A DNA stretch of 64,000 bases from Dipteris shenzhenensis (lineage: Eukaryota > Polypodiophyta > Polypodiopsida > Gleicheniales): NCBI GenBank assembly GCA_047967505.1, contig CM106538.1, one strand, 5' to 3'. Under the pieces are notes generated by a model. That model was not told where the DNA came from. It ran no database searches and saw only the letters and a program-made list of their open reading frames with translations. Of the stretch, positions 10,467-20,049 are shown one piece after another. The translations under genes and the position numbers were made by a program. Numbering within the stretch: position 1 is the first letter of the stretch; each line of letters begins with the position of its first letter.

Positions 10467-10619
10467 CCCCCTCCTCTCCTCCCCTCTCCCCGCCATCCCG
10501 CCTCTCTCTTCCTCTTTCCTGCCTCCCCCTCTCGTCTGCGCCCTCCCCGCCCTCTTGCCTTCTTGTCTGCCTCCTCTCCCTCCTCCCTCTCACCTCCCCG
10601 CCTACCTCCTCTCCTGACC
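10467..10619. repeat. Pyrimidine-rich (CCTCTC) tract
   Basis: Low-complexity C/T sequence on the plus strand; the purine-strand open frames rich in Arg, Gly and Glu are compositional. Confidence 0.7.
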
Positions 10620-10996
10620 ATACGATAGAACCGATGCGCAAAACAGAGCAATTGACCTACGGACTCCGTTCGGCCCAGAGCCATCCGGGATCATCTGAGG
10701 TTCCAAACGGGCCCCGCAACCCGAGAGTGGGTTGCCCTGGGAAATGCTCCATCTACCCTCAGTGCAGTCAATCAAAGGATGCCTTCTCGCACTTGCATGT
10801 AGCCTAGTTGGCGGTGTGCCAACTCTATCTGAAGCCGTCCAGCCATCAGGCCACACATGGCCCCCATCTGGTGCCCAAACCAGGACCTACCAGATAACCG
10901 AGCTACTCAAATGCCTTCTCCTCATATGGGGGGCTTACAAGTAGAGTTAGCTGGTTCCCGCGTAGTCATACGAGAGTGGAGCATTGATATCTAACA
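10620..10996 (-). mobile_element. Copia element H, 3' LTR (left end uncertain)
   Basis: On the minus strand a polypurine tract (GAGGAGGGG, about 10997-11006) is followed by TGTTAGATATCAATGCTCC, the expected TG start of a 3' LTR, at 10996. The far end is not defined because the partner LTR is missing; I draw it to where the pyrimidine-rich block begins. A phrase inside it recurs at 6690. Confidence 0.5.
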
Positions 10997-11742
10997 CCCC
11001 TCCTCAATGTCCACCCGCAAGTGAACTTACTTTTTCGGCCCAATGCCAAGTCGATGAAGATGCCTCTCCAGCAAGTCTCTTCCAAGAGCATTCGTGAAGA
11101 TGTCCGCAGCATTCTCTGTAGTCGGACAGTACACCAAGTCGACCTTTCCATCCATGATGAGCTCACGTACAAAGTGATATTGAATCTCAATGTGTTTTGT
11201 GCGAGCATGGAACACCGGGTTCTTTGCAATCGCCATGCAACTCTGATTGTCACATGATAACTGCGTAGGCTTGTTCTGCACTGCACCCATGTCCCCCAAA
11301 ATCCTCCTCAACCACACTACCTCGCAAGAGGCAAAGCATGCAGATTTGTACTCGGCCTCGGTAGAAGAAAGAGCAACTGTGGGTTGCTTCTTGCTGACCC
11401 ATGACACAACTCCAGATCCAAAGAGAAACAGTACCCTGTCACTGATCTCCTGCTGTCCACGTCTCCTGCCCAATCCGAGTCACAGAATCCAGTCAAGATG
11501 TTGCCCTTGGTATAGGTGATGCCATAATCAAGTATGCCTTTGATGTATTTCAACACCTGCATCCTCGCCCTCCAATGGTTCTCCCGAGGCTTATTGGAAA
11601 ACCTGCTTAGTACACCAGTCGCAAAACTGATGTCCGGCCGTGTGTTGCACAGGTAAATCAAGCTGCCCACAAGCCTTCTGTACTTCGCTTCATCCACCAG
11701 TGGTGATGAATCCTTGTTTGAGAGCTTCGCGTCAACCTCCAT
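10997..11742 (-). pseudogene. Copia element H: end of reverse transcriptase and RNase H
   Basis: The minus strand reads the Ty1/copia RT C-terminus (YRRLVGSLIYLCNTRPDISF, with FCDSDWAGDVDSRRSVTGYC) and then RNase H (KKQPTVALSSTEAEY, LSCDNQSCMAIAKNPVFHA, ADIFTNALG). A frame change near 11440, after TGYCFSL, separates the two halves. The upstream part is missing: at about 11742 the sequence passes into the LTR of element A, which lies on the opposite strand. RNase H would degrade the RNA of the RNA:DNA hybrid. This is the 3' remnant of an element truncated by, or recombined with, element A. Confidence 0.88.
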
Positions 11743-12118
11743 ATGGGTACGCCCATGAATAATAGCTGGATGATAGCTATCTTTATATACTCTACTTAGT
11801 GGCTCAGTTAGTATGCCACCTAGGTTAGTTGAGTTTGGTTTGAGACCACATGTAGGGTTCACCTATTCCTTTTGTATTAAGAGAGAATTCTTTTGGCTTT
11901 CAAAACTAAGAAGAGGAAAAACTGTTTTCAGCCTCCACCTTTGTGTGTGAATATTCCCCCATTCTGTATGTGAGAAAGCCGCAAGTCAGACTCCTTCCTT
12001 CTCTAAGTTGAAGGTACTCCGCATTTGGTACTTAGCCCATTAGGCAACATGAGAGATGGAAGATAATTGATTGTTAGCACCCAAAGATCTGAGCTTGAGC
12101 ACATCCTCTCTCTTCACA
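11743..12118 (+). repeat. 5' LTR of copia A (outer end missing)
   Basis: Aligns with the C-family LTRs (for example 59424-59775, reverse complement) from GCCCATGAATAATAGCTGG to the final TCTTCACA. About 100 bases of the outer end are missing. It carries an insert of roughly 85 bases near 12020-12100 that the other copies lack. Confidence 0.8.
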
Positions 12119-12130
12119 TGGTATCAGAGC
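12119..12130 (+). other. Primer-binding site of copia A
   Basis: TGGTATCAGAGC, directly after the LTR, is complementary to the 3' end of initiator methionine tRNA, the standard primer of plant copia elements. Confidence 0.9.
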
Positions 12131-12648
12131 TCAGTTCGTGGTAAGGAGATCAAGAAATCAAACCAAGTTCGTGGTGTCTTGGTAAGAGGATCAGTGTTGC
12201 TTTCCTTTTTCGAGTTTGGGAGCAAATCTCTACGGGTAGCACAGTCAAAAAGTGCAAGAGTGCATTGTGTGAGATTGGGATGCCCTTCGTGGTGCGACAA
12301 GAGGATAGTATATGCTACGGGAGGAGGCGAAGCCCTTGGTGACATTATTTTTTTGATTCGAGGCCATTTCGGGGCCCGTTTTGGTGGCGGAAATTTTCCG
12401 CAAGCACTCAGAAAAGTGCCCTGTCTTTGCTGTGCGGCCATTGTTCTACAAGTCAGTGAAAAGTTGCCACAAAAATTGCATGGTATGCCTGTGTGCAGAG
12501 ATATTGGGAGTGATAGAATCATTCTTATTGCCTGTTGATGCAAAATCATCACTAGGAAGTGACTGTGTGGTCAAATACCACTTTCGTCACTTTTGCAGAT
12601 TTGCCCTTGTGAGGCAGAAGTTGTGTTTTTTGCAGTGACAGAATATTT
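12131..12648 (+). other. Leader of copia A
   Basis: Non-coding leader between primer site and gag, closely matching those of C1 and C2 (for example the block around 12360-12400 and GCAGTGACAGAATATTTTTGC at 12631). Confidence 0.65.
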
Positions 12649-12663
12649 TTGCAGTGTTCTATA

Positions 12664-14548
12664 ATGGCGTCTGATGCTCTTTCACAGATAGTCACTAAAA
12701 ATCTTGACAAGAACAACTTTCAAGCATGGAAGTTTAGAATGACGAATTTTCTTAAGGGAAAAGGCTATTGGGAGTTCATTACTGGAGCTGAACAAGAACC
12801 AGTTATTCTTAATGTTCCCAATCAACAGGAGTTGCATGCATTTAAAGGATGGCATGAGAGAGCCAGAAAAGTTATGTATTGGCTGTCTATCAGTATTTCA
12901 GATTCTATGATTGTGCATATTCAGGATGCAAACATGCCGAAGAAGGCATGGGATACTTTGACAAAAATATATAGCACAAATACGCAAGCTAGGAAAATGC
13001 AGCTCAAGCAGGAGTTGCATAATGTGCAGAGAGAAAATATGAGCATCAATGACTACCACATGAAGGTGAAGAAGATTGCAAATGCATTTGCTTCCATTGG
13101 GTCACCAGTGAAAGATGATGATTTAGTTTTTGTGACCTTGAATGGTCTAGGAAAGGATTATGCACAATTCTGGACATCCATTGCCGTTCATGAAAAATTT
13201 TCTGATTTTGAGGAGTTGATTGCTCTTCTAATTTCTAAAGAGCAAAGAAATGGTGGTGCATCTTCTTCAGAAGGAACCTCAAAAGAAACTATCTTCTACT
13301 CAAATGCTGGAAGAGGTAGAGGCAGAGGGAGAGCAGGCCGATCTGGAGGACGTGGCCGAAATTAGAATATGCAACAAATTCAAAAAAACCAGTCCTATGG
13401 AGGAGGACGTGGTAACTTTAGAGGTAGGGGGAGCCAAAGAGGTCATGGTGGATGGCAGAGAGGCCAAAATGCAAACAATAATGTTGAATGCTACTACTGT
13501 GGTAAAATGGGTCATATGGTTAAAGACTTCTATAAAAAGCAAAAAGACATCATGACTGGAAAATTGCAGTAAGGCAATTATGCATCCTCTAGTAGACAAG
13601 GTGATGACAGAAATGAGCATCTGTTTATGGTGCCACACATGACCAATTCTGTGACAAGTGTAGAAGAAAGCAATGATGTGTGGTATGTTGACTTAGGTGC
13701 ATCAAACCACATGACAGGTCATGCAGAATAGATGCAAGATGCAAGGAAAATGGAAAGACTAGGATTTGTGGAGACTAGTGATGATACTGCACATCCTATT
13801 GTGCAGATTGGTAAAACTCCTTTGTCTATGCAGGATGGGAAAAATTAATACATGTTTGATGTATTTCATGTCCCGAATATCACCAAGAACCTGGTTTCTG
13901 TTGGTCAAATGGTTGAGTAGGGCTTGCAGGTCAGATTTAATCCTCATGGATGCTTTGTTGAGGATATCAAAAATAAAGGTCGCTTGATAGCAAAAGGGAA
14001 GAAGAAGGGCAGGATGTTTACGTTGGATGCAGACATGCTTGAATTGAGTGTAGCAATGTTTGCACATGGGACCGGTGTAGTTGCAAATATTGATATATGG
14101 CATAAATGCTTTGGTCATGTTAATGTACAGCCACTTAAATTAATGCAGGCCCAAAATATTATTGCAGGATTGCCTAAGTTCAAGGTTGCAGAAATGCATA
14201 AGGTATGTGAAGCCTGTCAATTTGGAAAACATGCAAGGAAGCCATTTCCTAGACATGTTCAAGAGAGTAAGAGGCCATTGGAATTAATCCGCTCTGATGT
14301 GTGGACTACTAAAGCTGCATCTATTGGAGGCTGTTATTATTTTGTCACTTTTATTGATGACTACAACAGAAAAGTTTGGGTGTATTTTATGAAAAAGAAA
14401 AGTGAAGTGTTTGGGCATTTCAAATCTTTAAAAGCTATGGTTGAAAAAGAAACAGGCTTGCAAATAAAATGCCTAAGGTCAAATGGAGGGGGAGAATACC
14501 TCTCAAATGATTTTGCAAGGTTCCTATAGGAGCATGGTATAAAGCAGC
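12664..14548 (+). pseudogene. Gag-pol of copia A, truncated and with stops
   Basis: Reads in one frame from the likely start MASDALSQ (12664). Gag is the UBN2-type capsid-like domain, with an RGRGRG box near 13310 and a zinc knuckle CYYCGKMGHMVKDFYKK at 13490, where the last Cys has become Phe. Protease has DLGASNHM in place of DSGASNHM. A GAG-pre-integrase domain (IWHKCFGHVN) and an integrase with SDVWTTKAAS and RSNGGGEY follow; the second catalytic Asp is Asn. Stops lie near 13363, 13570, 13728, 13846, 13918 and 14527. The element cannot encode working proteins. It is clearly more decayed than C1 and C2, so it is older. Confidence 0.92.
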
Positions 14549-15214
14549 GAGTTACTACCTTCTTTATCTCCTCTCTCTTCTTCGGAACTTTCATCTTCAA
14601 AGATCATATAGTGCAACTGTAAAGTGTGTCAAAACACTGTATTTGATGGGGGGTTATTAATGATATTTACATTAATACCTTGGTGTAGCAGCTTTTCAGC
14701 TCTACAAAACCCATTCAATACAATGCTACCATCCATCCATCATTTAATAGGTGGGATACCATCTCATCTATCAATTTAGGGTTCTTTAGCTTTTGATAGT
14801 CCACCATTGCTGCATTTAGTTTAGGCTTTTCTTCCTCTTTGTAATACAGCTCCATAGGGTTTATAGGAAGTTGAATTAAAGGACCGCCACCCCTATTTAA
14901 GAAGCAAATCAAGTATGGATTCAAGACTTGAATGTCAGTGCCTTCTCGCATGGTCAAGTCATAGCACAACACTACACCATAAAAGACTTTTGTAAGTGGA
15001 TATCCAATTGATGTCAAACTGGCAAAGAGGGGATCCCTTTGTGCTTCTGACATGAATAGAACCAGTGTTGATATTTTCTTGTCTTCCAAAGGGCCTTGTG
15101 TGATAGAATTTACAAGGTCAACTATCCCCGCTACTCCAAAGTCTTGCAACTCATCTAGGATAAACACACATGGCTTCTCCCAAGCATCACCGGTCATTGC
15201 CATGAAGCGCTCTG
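14549..15214 (-). pseudogene. Unrecognised gene family 'U', copy 2: 3' exons
   Basis: Minus-strand exon 15214-14730 encodes a segment with KPCVFILDELQDFG, FMSEAQRDPLFASL and SHLLNDGWM. A GT...AG intron (14617-14729, ending TTTACAG) joins it in phase to LHYMIFEDESSEEERGDKEG in 14616-14549, an acidic stretch. The exon's 5' edge at 15214 is where copia B entered; the reading frame continues exactly at 23229 (see the other half). The two flanking copies of CTCTG are B's target-site duplication. I do not recognise the domain. The retained intron says this is genomic DNA rather than a reverse-transcribed copy. The 3' edge at 14549 is the breakpoint with copia A. Confidence 0.62.
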
Positions 15215-15360
15215 TGTTGGGGTAAAGGCCAATGGCCTAGTATATACCCCTTTGTACCATACATACATAATAAGAGCTTACCTTTATCTGGGTGAGTTAG
15301 CACCCACAAATTTCGGTGTTCTCCCTTTCTTTGTTGCTCTCTAATAAGACCTCTCCATCA
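15215..15360 (+). repeat. 5' LTR of copia B
   Basis: Starts TGTTGGGGTAAAGGCC and ends CTCTCCATCA. It is short, 146 bp. It matches 23080-23228 almost throughout. Confidence 0.93.
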
Positions 15361-15362
15361 AC

Positions 15363-15374
15363 TGGTATCAGAGC
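15363..15374 (+). other. Primer-binding site of copia B
   Basis: TGGTATCAGAGC two bases after the LTR end; initiator-Met tRNA primer. Confidence 0.92.
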
Positions 15375-16743
15375 TTGGTTGAGTGAAGCCAACAAGGAGA
15401 TTGTAGCATTGCGGTGTTGATGTGCCAAGAGCCTTAACTTGTTGTGTGGAGTCTCCTACTGCTCGTGGGCTGCCCCTGGGAGCTGTATTTTGACATATAC
15501 TAGCTCGTTTTTATTGTTTCAGCCATATATACCAGGTTGCCTCGACTGTTTCAGCAATCTATTGCCTTGTTTGAGTGGAGAAGGAATATTATCCATCTAC
15601 GGTAAAAGATGACCTACTGCTCTATAATTCCAACCACTGGAAGTTGCTTTTTTGGGACCCGAAAGCAAAAACGTCTTTTGCTTGTGGCGAACTCCAGTTG
15701 ATCAAAGGCGGCTGATACATTCAGATTTCAATTGGGTTTATGCCTTCAAGTTGATGCATATCAAGCCAAAGGTTGGCTGAAAGTGATTGCTTACAATTGA
15801 TGCATTTTGAGCCTTTGTTTAGTTGAGAAAGTGCGCATAAGTGAGCAGTGTTTTTCTGAAGCTCTCTTGTATCCCAAGAAGGGATTATTTTTTTGTGAGT
15901 GCGATACTCTTCCCACTAAGGGAATTTTTTGGACAACAATTTTCAGAATTTTTGGGCTATTTCATTAGAGTTTATGCCTCAAATGCTTCAGGAAAAGTTG
16001 GTGATTGGTAGTTTGCAATCTTGTGACAGCAGTAAAAAGTGAATAGGTGGTTGTCTTCAGAAGTGAATATTAGAGAATCCATGAGGAAGTGTCTTCTGAG
16101 TTGAACTAAGAAGTTTTAGTTTTTTGGACAATCTACAATCTTGTTTTTGAAAGTGTTTCAATTCGAGATTTAGAGAAAAAGTTATGATGCCCGGTATGCC
16201 CATGATTTACAGTTTTGACAGTTTATGACAGCAGCTAGAAAAAGTGAGCAAGGGGCTTCTTTCAGCAGTGAATATCAAAAAATCCATAATGAATTTGGAC
16301 TTACAGTAAACTAAAAGTTTGTAGATATATTGGTTGTCTACAACTTTGATGTTTATAGAAAAGGCAACCGAGTTACGGTTGGGAAGATATTGATAGTTCA
16401 AAACAGGCCAAAACTGTTGCAGATTGTTATTACAGCAGTAAAAGTTTGCAGGTGGTGGCTTCCAATAGCAGATATAAGGAAATCTGTAAGGATTTTGGAC
16501 TTGCTATAAACTAAGAAGTTGTAGAGTTTTCTACAAGCTACATTTCTTCTGTTTACACCTTTTGCATCGGAGCTACCGTGCAAAAGCTATTGGCTAGATT
16601 TGGGATGCCCTGAGGTCACTTACAGCAGAAGAACATGTATTTGTGACAGTGACAGTGTGGCTGTTGTCACTGCAGTTGATATTTTTGGGCTTGAGTTTAG
16701 TACATTGGTGCAGTGTATCTTGGTTGTTCTGTCATCCATTGTG
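15375..16743 (+). other. Long leader of copia B
   Basis: About 1.4 kb without a gene between primer site and gag. It contains several diverged repeats of a 'gacagcagtaaaaagtg...ttgtag' theme (near 16020, 16210, 16430), suggesting internal duplication. Confidence 0.6.
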
Positions 16744-17424
16744 ATGGCTTTGGCATCAGAGAATGCATTGTTTAACATTGATAAGTTGGATGGCACAAAC
16801 TTCTCCTATTGGAAGGAGCAAATCTACAATGTTCTGGTGCAGAAGAAGCAAGTAAAGCCTATAAAACGCAAAGGCATAAAGCCAGAGGATTGGGAAGATG
16901 ATGAAGAGTGGAAGGAATTGGATGATCTTGCATGCTCCACGATCATGCTCACACTTTCAAAATCGGTGTATTTCAATGTGAAAGATACTGCAGGTGGTGC
17001 CTATGGTGTGTGGACAAAGTTGCATGATCTTTATGAGAAGCAAAGTGCCGCTTGTCAAGTGTATTTGCTGAAGAAACTCATAGATCTTTGCATGGAAGAA
17101 GGGACTTCAATGTCTAGCCATTTAAATGAATTTAACACAATTTTCAGTCAACTTTCAGCTCAGAAAATTACCTTTGATGACTCAGTTAAGGCAATGTTCT
17201 TATTGGTCACCCATCCTGAAAGTTGGGACACTTTTAGGACTACTATAAGCAATTCAGCCCGTGCAGAAGGCCTGACAAGCAGTGATGTTGAGAGTAGCCT
17301 TCTCACTGAGGAGGTAAATAGAAAGAACAATGCTGGAACTAAAAGTTCAAGTGCTCTCAATGTGACAGGGAGGTCATATTCCAGGGGTGAATACCACGAC
17401 AGAAATACAAGCAATGACAAAACA
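16744..17424 (+). pseudogene. Gag of copia B, cut off before the zinc knuckle
   Basis: Start chosen at MALASENALFNIDKLDG, the usual copia gag opening, although the frame is open further upstream (from 16600). FDGTNF-type motif appears as LDGTNFSYWKEQI, then WKELDDLACSTIMLTLS, YEKQSAACQVYLLKKLIDL and SSHLNEFNTIFSQL, all typical of the UBN2 capsid-like domain. The homologous sequence ends at DRNTSNDK (17424). The following residues to the stop at 17556 come from the nested fragment. The nucleic-acid-binding zinc knuckle is missing. Confidence 0.88.
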
Positions 17425-17798
17425 TGTGTGCCTCAGGATCTATGGAGCACTCTAAGGTGGATGGAACCTATGTGGAGACATGATGAAGAGAGTGCTCATG
17501 ACATGTACCTCAAGTCAATTAGGTTCCAAGATAGATTAGCTTGGACTCATAAATAGAATCTTGAGTGAATGTGCATTTCTTCTCTTGTACTCAACAATGC
17601 ATGATAGGCCTTTATATAGAGAGTGCCCTTTGAATACTCAACCATGTGGGATCCTCTGATCCACATCTCTTCTTGTGGATATCCTCAATCCACATCTCCA
17701 CATCATGTAGTCCACATCTTAGGGTGGCTACTTTAATAAATTCCTTATCACATACCTTTGCCCTTTAATCTATGTGCTCATGGCACCACAACTCTCAA

Positions 17799-17945
17799 CA
17801 CCTCCCCTTGGTGCCATGATCCTTTGGCTACTGCAAGGTCGTCAAATGTGAGTTACATTCCATCACCTCCCCTTAGTGCATACATTGCTACTTAAGGTGG
17901 TAAAGTGTGGTTTTTACATATCAATACCTCCCCTGGGTGCTTTCA
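17799..17945 (-). repeat. Three tandem polypurine-tract-like units
   Basis: On the plus strand CACCTCCCCTTGGTGC (17799), CACCTCCCCTTAGTGC (17864) and TACCTCCCCTGGGTGC (17925) recur at 61-65 base spacing. Each resembles the plus-strand primer (PPT) adjoining the LTR. Confidence 0.7.
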
Positions 17946-19158
17946 TAGCTACTCTCAGGTGGTCAGGTTTGATTACAAACATATGGGCTATAGGTGGAAA
18001 GGATGTTGCTTCTCAATGCTTGATGTCAATGGCATTCGCTTCTTCTCTTGACGTAGCTTGATGCATGATGCTTTGTTATTCCATGTGCCTTAATGCTTTA
18101 TGTGTGGATGCCATGTTCTGTGCTACGGTCATCTCATGCACTTGTGCTTTCGGCATGATTTTTGCATTCATGCGTCACTTTTCCAGTTGTTGCAAAGGTC
18201 TTACCAATTGATTTCTTTCAATATTGGCAGTGTCTAATTGCTAACAATGATTTTGAACTGACCAGCGCATAGAGCTCAAAAAGACTATCACTTTTCCCTT
18301 TTGGAGCATGTCCAAATTCTTCTTGGATTGCAAGTTATGGCTTGTCGAAGTTTCTGTGAAGAAGAGGGCCTTTGATGATGTGGCATAGGGATTCACATGC
18401 TAAATTCCATACTATGCTTAGCAAGGGACTCTGTGCTTAGGTGGCACTGTGATGACTGTGCATGCTTATGTGGCATAATTGACCCTAACTCTAACTAGGG
18501 TGGGTTACGTTAACCATAGGATTGAACCTTATCTGCCACGTGGCAAAACTTTGACCAAAGAATTAAACCTAACCTAGAATTAACCACGGTCTTCCACATG
18601 GCTTTTCCTAAGGTCTGAGACCTTGGAGAAGCTCAAAAATGACGATGGCATGTTGATTTGGGAGGCTACGCAGCGTCGAAGATGAGGCGTCATTGTTGGA
18701 GTAGGAGAGCTTGTAGGTGCTCATTGCTCGTTGTTTAGAGCCCAGTTGGCGCTCACGTTGGAGGAAGTTGCCCGTCGGCTTGGAGCAACTCGTCTAAGGA
18801 AGGCTGAGGATGCACCGTTCGTTCAGTGCTGCAGGTAGCTTGGACTTTGGCTGGCTATGTTGAAGCCTCAGGAGCTAGAGCCCCCGTGGCTATAGAGCGT
18901 GGAGGAGCAGGAGCTATAGTGCAGAAGGCATTGTTGGAGAGGTCGTTGTGCAGTCCGCTGAGAGGTAGCTGGAGTGCTACTGAACTGCTGTGGCTAGAGC
19001 TAGCTTATCAGTTGGAGGTGTAGAAGCCTCAACAAGGTGCTTGGAGATGAGCGTTGAGCAGGCTTTACAGATGAGGAAGCTTGGGATGCATGCGGCTGTC
19101 TGCTGGCCCGTTGAGTCACCTTGATGAATGGAGCGCCTATGGACTTGTAAATCAAAAG

Positions 19159-19229
19159 ATACAAGGATGTGAAAATGTCCTCTGTTGGGCCAAAACAGGC
19201 CCAAAGAGGACATTTTCACATCCTTGTAT
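19159..19229. repeat. Near-perfect 71-base foldback
   Basis: A 25-base arm beginning ATACAAGGATGTGAAAATG (19159-19183) is exactly complementary to 19205-19229. The loop holds a further 7-base stem TTGGGCC/GGCCCAA. Confidence 0.92.
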
Positions 19230-19689
19230 TTTTGCAAGATGTCAACATATGATTTTTTTGGCCCAAAAGATGAGTTTTTAACATCCCTATATCTTTTTAT
19301 TGTCAAATATAGATGGCATAATGTTACATATCAAATCAAACGACAAGGCATGATTTAGATCAATATCATGCCTTTTTGCACCATTTAAAAAAATTGTGTG
19401 TATTAGAATATGAATTTTGTGAAATTCTGTCCAATTTTTTGCACCAAGTTTAAAGCAAGGTTTCCCATAATGGGGAGCGAGAAGACACCGTCTATTTTGG
19501 CCAAAAAAAAACCAAAATTTAAAATCCTCTATCTTTTAATTGCACTCTGGGGATCACTCTGCATAAACCCATAAAGTATGTGCATGCAAGCATGTATTAA
19601 AAATTACCCCTATTCTTGCGATTTACATTTTGTCATGTAAATGGTTGAACCCATGTATGTGTTTACATTTTAAAATATCTACATATACA

Positions 19690-19850
19690 AATTACATTAA
19701 GTTGCTATTTTATAAATCCCCTCATGCACACAAACAACATGAAAGTCCCCCCACTAAAAAATACCCCTCAATGCACAAAAGTGGTATGTTACATGTTTAT
19801 GAGTGACCCCCCAGGATAATTGCCAAACCCAAATGGGGTGTGTTACAATA
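19690..19850. repeat. Dispersed repeat, copy 1
   Basis: Shares 'ttacatgTTTatgAGTGAcCCCCCAGGA'-type wording with 40340-40520 and 43500-43680: runs of C, a TTACAT(G/A)TTT block and AGTGA(C/G)C with CCCC. Confidence 0.5.
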
Positions 19851-20049
19851 GTCCTTAACTTTAGACTACTCAATTTCACGAAATGTGACACATAACCACT
19901 CTTTTGAATACTTTATACTTCAAGCAATTATTTTATAAAAAACTTAGATTCTTTCTTTGCTTGCTTGATTTTCCAATCACTTCAACTAATTGTCGCTCGC
20001 TTTTTTGGGCTTGCTTGCTTTTTCTCGCTCGCTCTTTTAACTGCCTCAC

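Larger units (their letters stand above)
11743..14548 (+). mobile_element. Copia element A (C family), 5' half
   Basis: Contains a 5' LTR truncated at its outer end, the primer site, leader, gag, protease and part of integrase, then stops abruptly at 14548 inside integrase. Beyond that point U2 sequence begins. The family is the same as C1, C2 and C3 in this window. No 3' LTR or target-site duplication can be found. Confidence 0.85.
17425..20049. mobile_element. Nested fragment inside copia B, with one minus-strand LTR
   Basis: Interrupts B between gag and protease. 17425-17800 looks like a 3' LTR on the minus strand: TGTTGAGAGTTGTGGTGCC begins at 17800 and is preceded by a polypurine GGGGAGG. 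No matching second LTR, primer site or coding domain was found up to 20049, so the nested element has lost most of its body. 18000-19150 is GC-moderate and uncoded; 19690-19850 carries a dispersed repeat also seen at 40340 and 43500. Confidence 0.55.

Noticed and set aside
11317-11862. A 181-codon frame that seems to start MNPTCGLKPN
   Set aside because: Chimeric: its first 40 codons are antisense of the LTR of element A, and only the remainder is the RT of element H.
17425-20049. Complete nested LTR element inside copia B
   Set aside because: Only one LTR-like end is visible; no second LTR, primer site, coding domain or target-site duplication was found.
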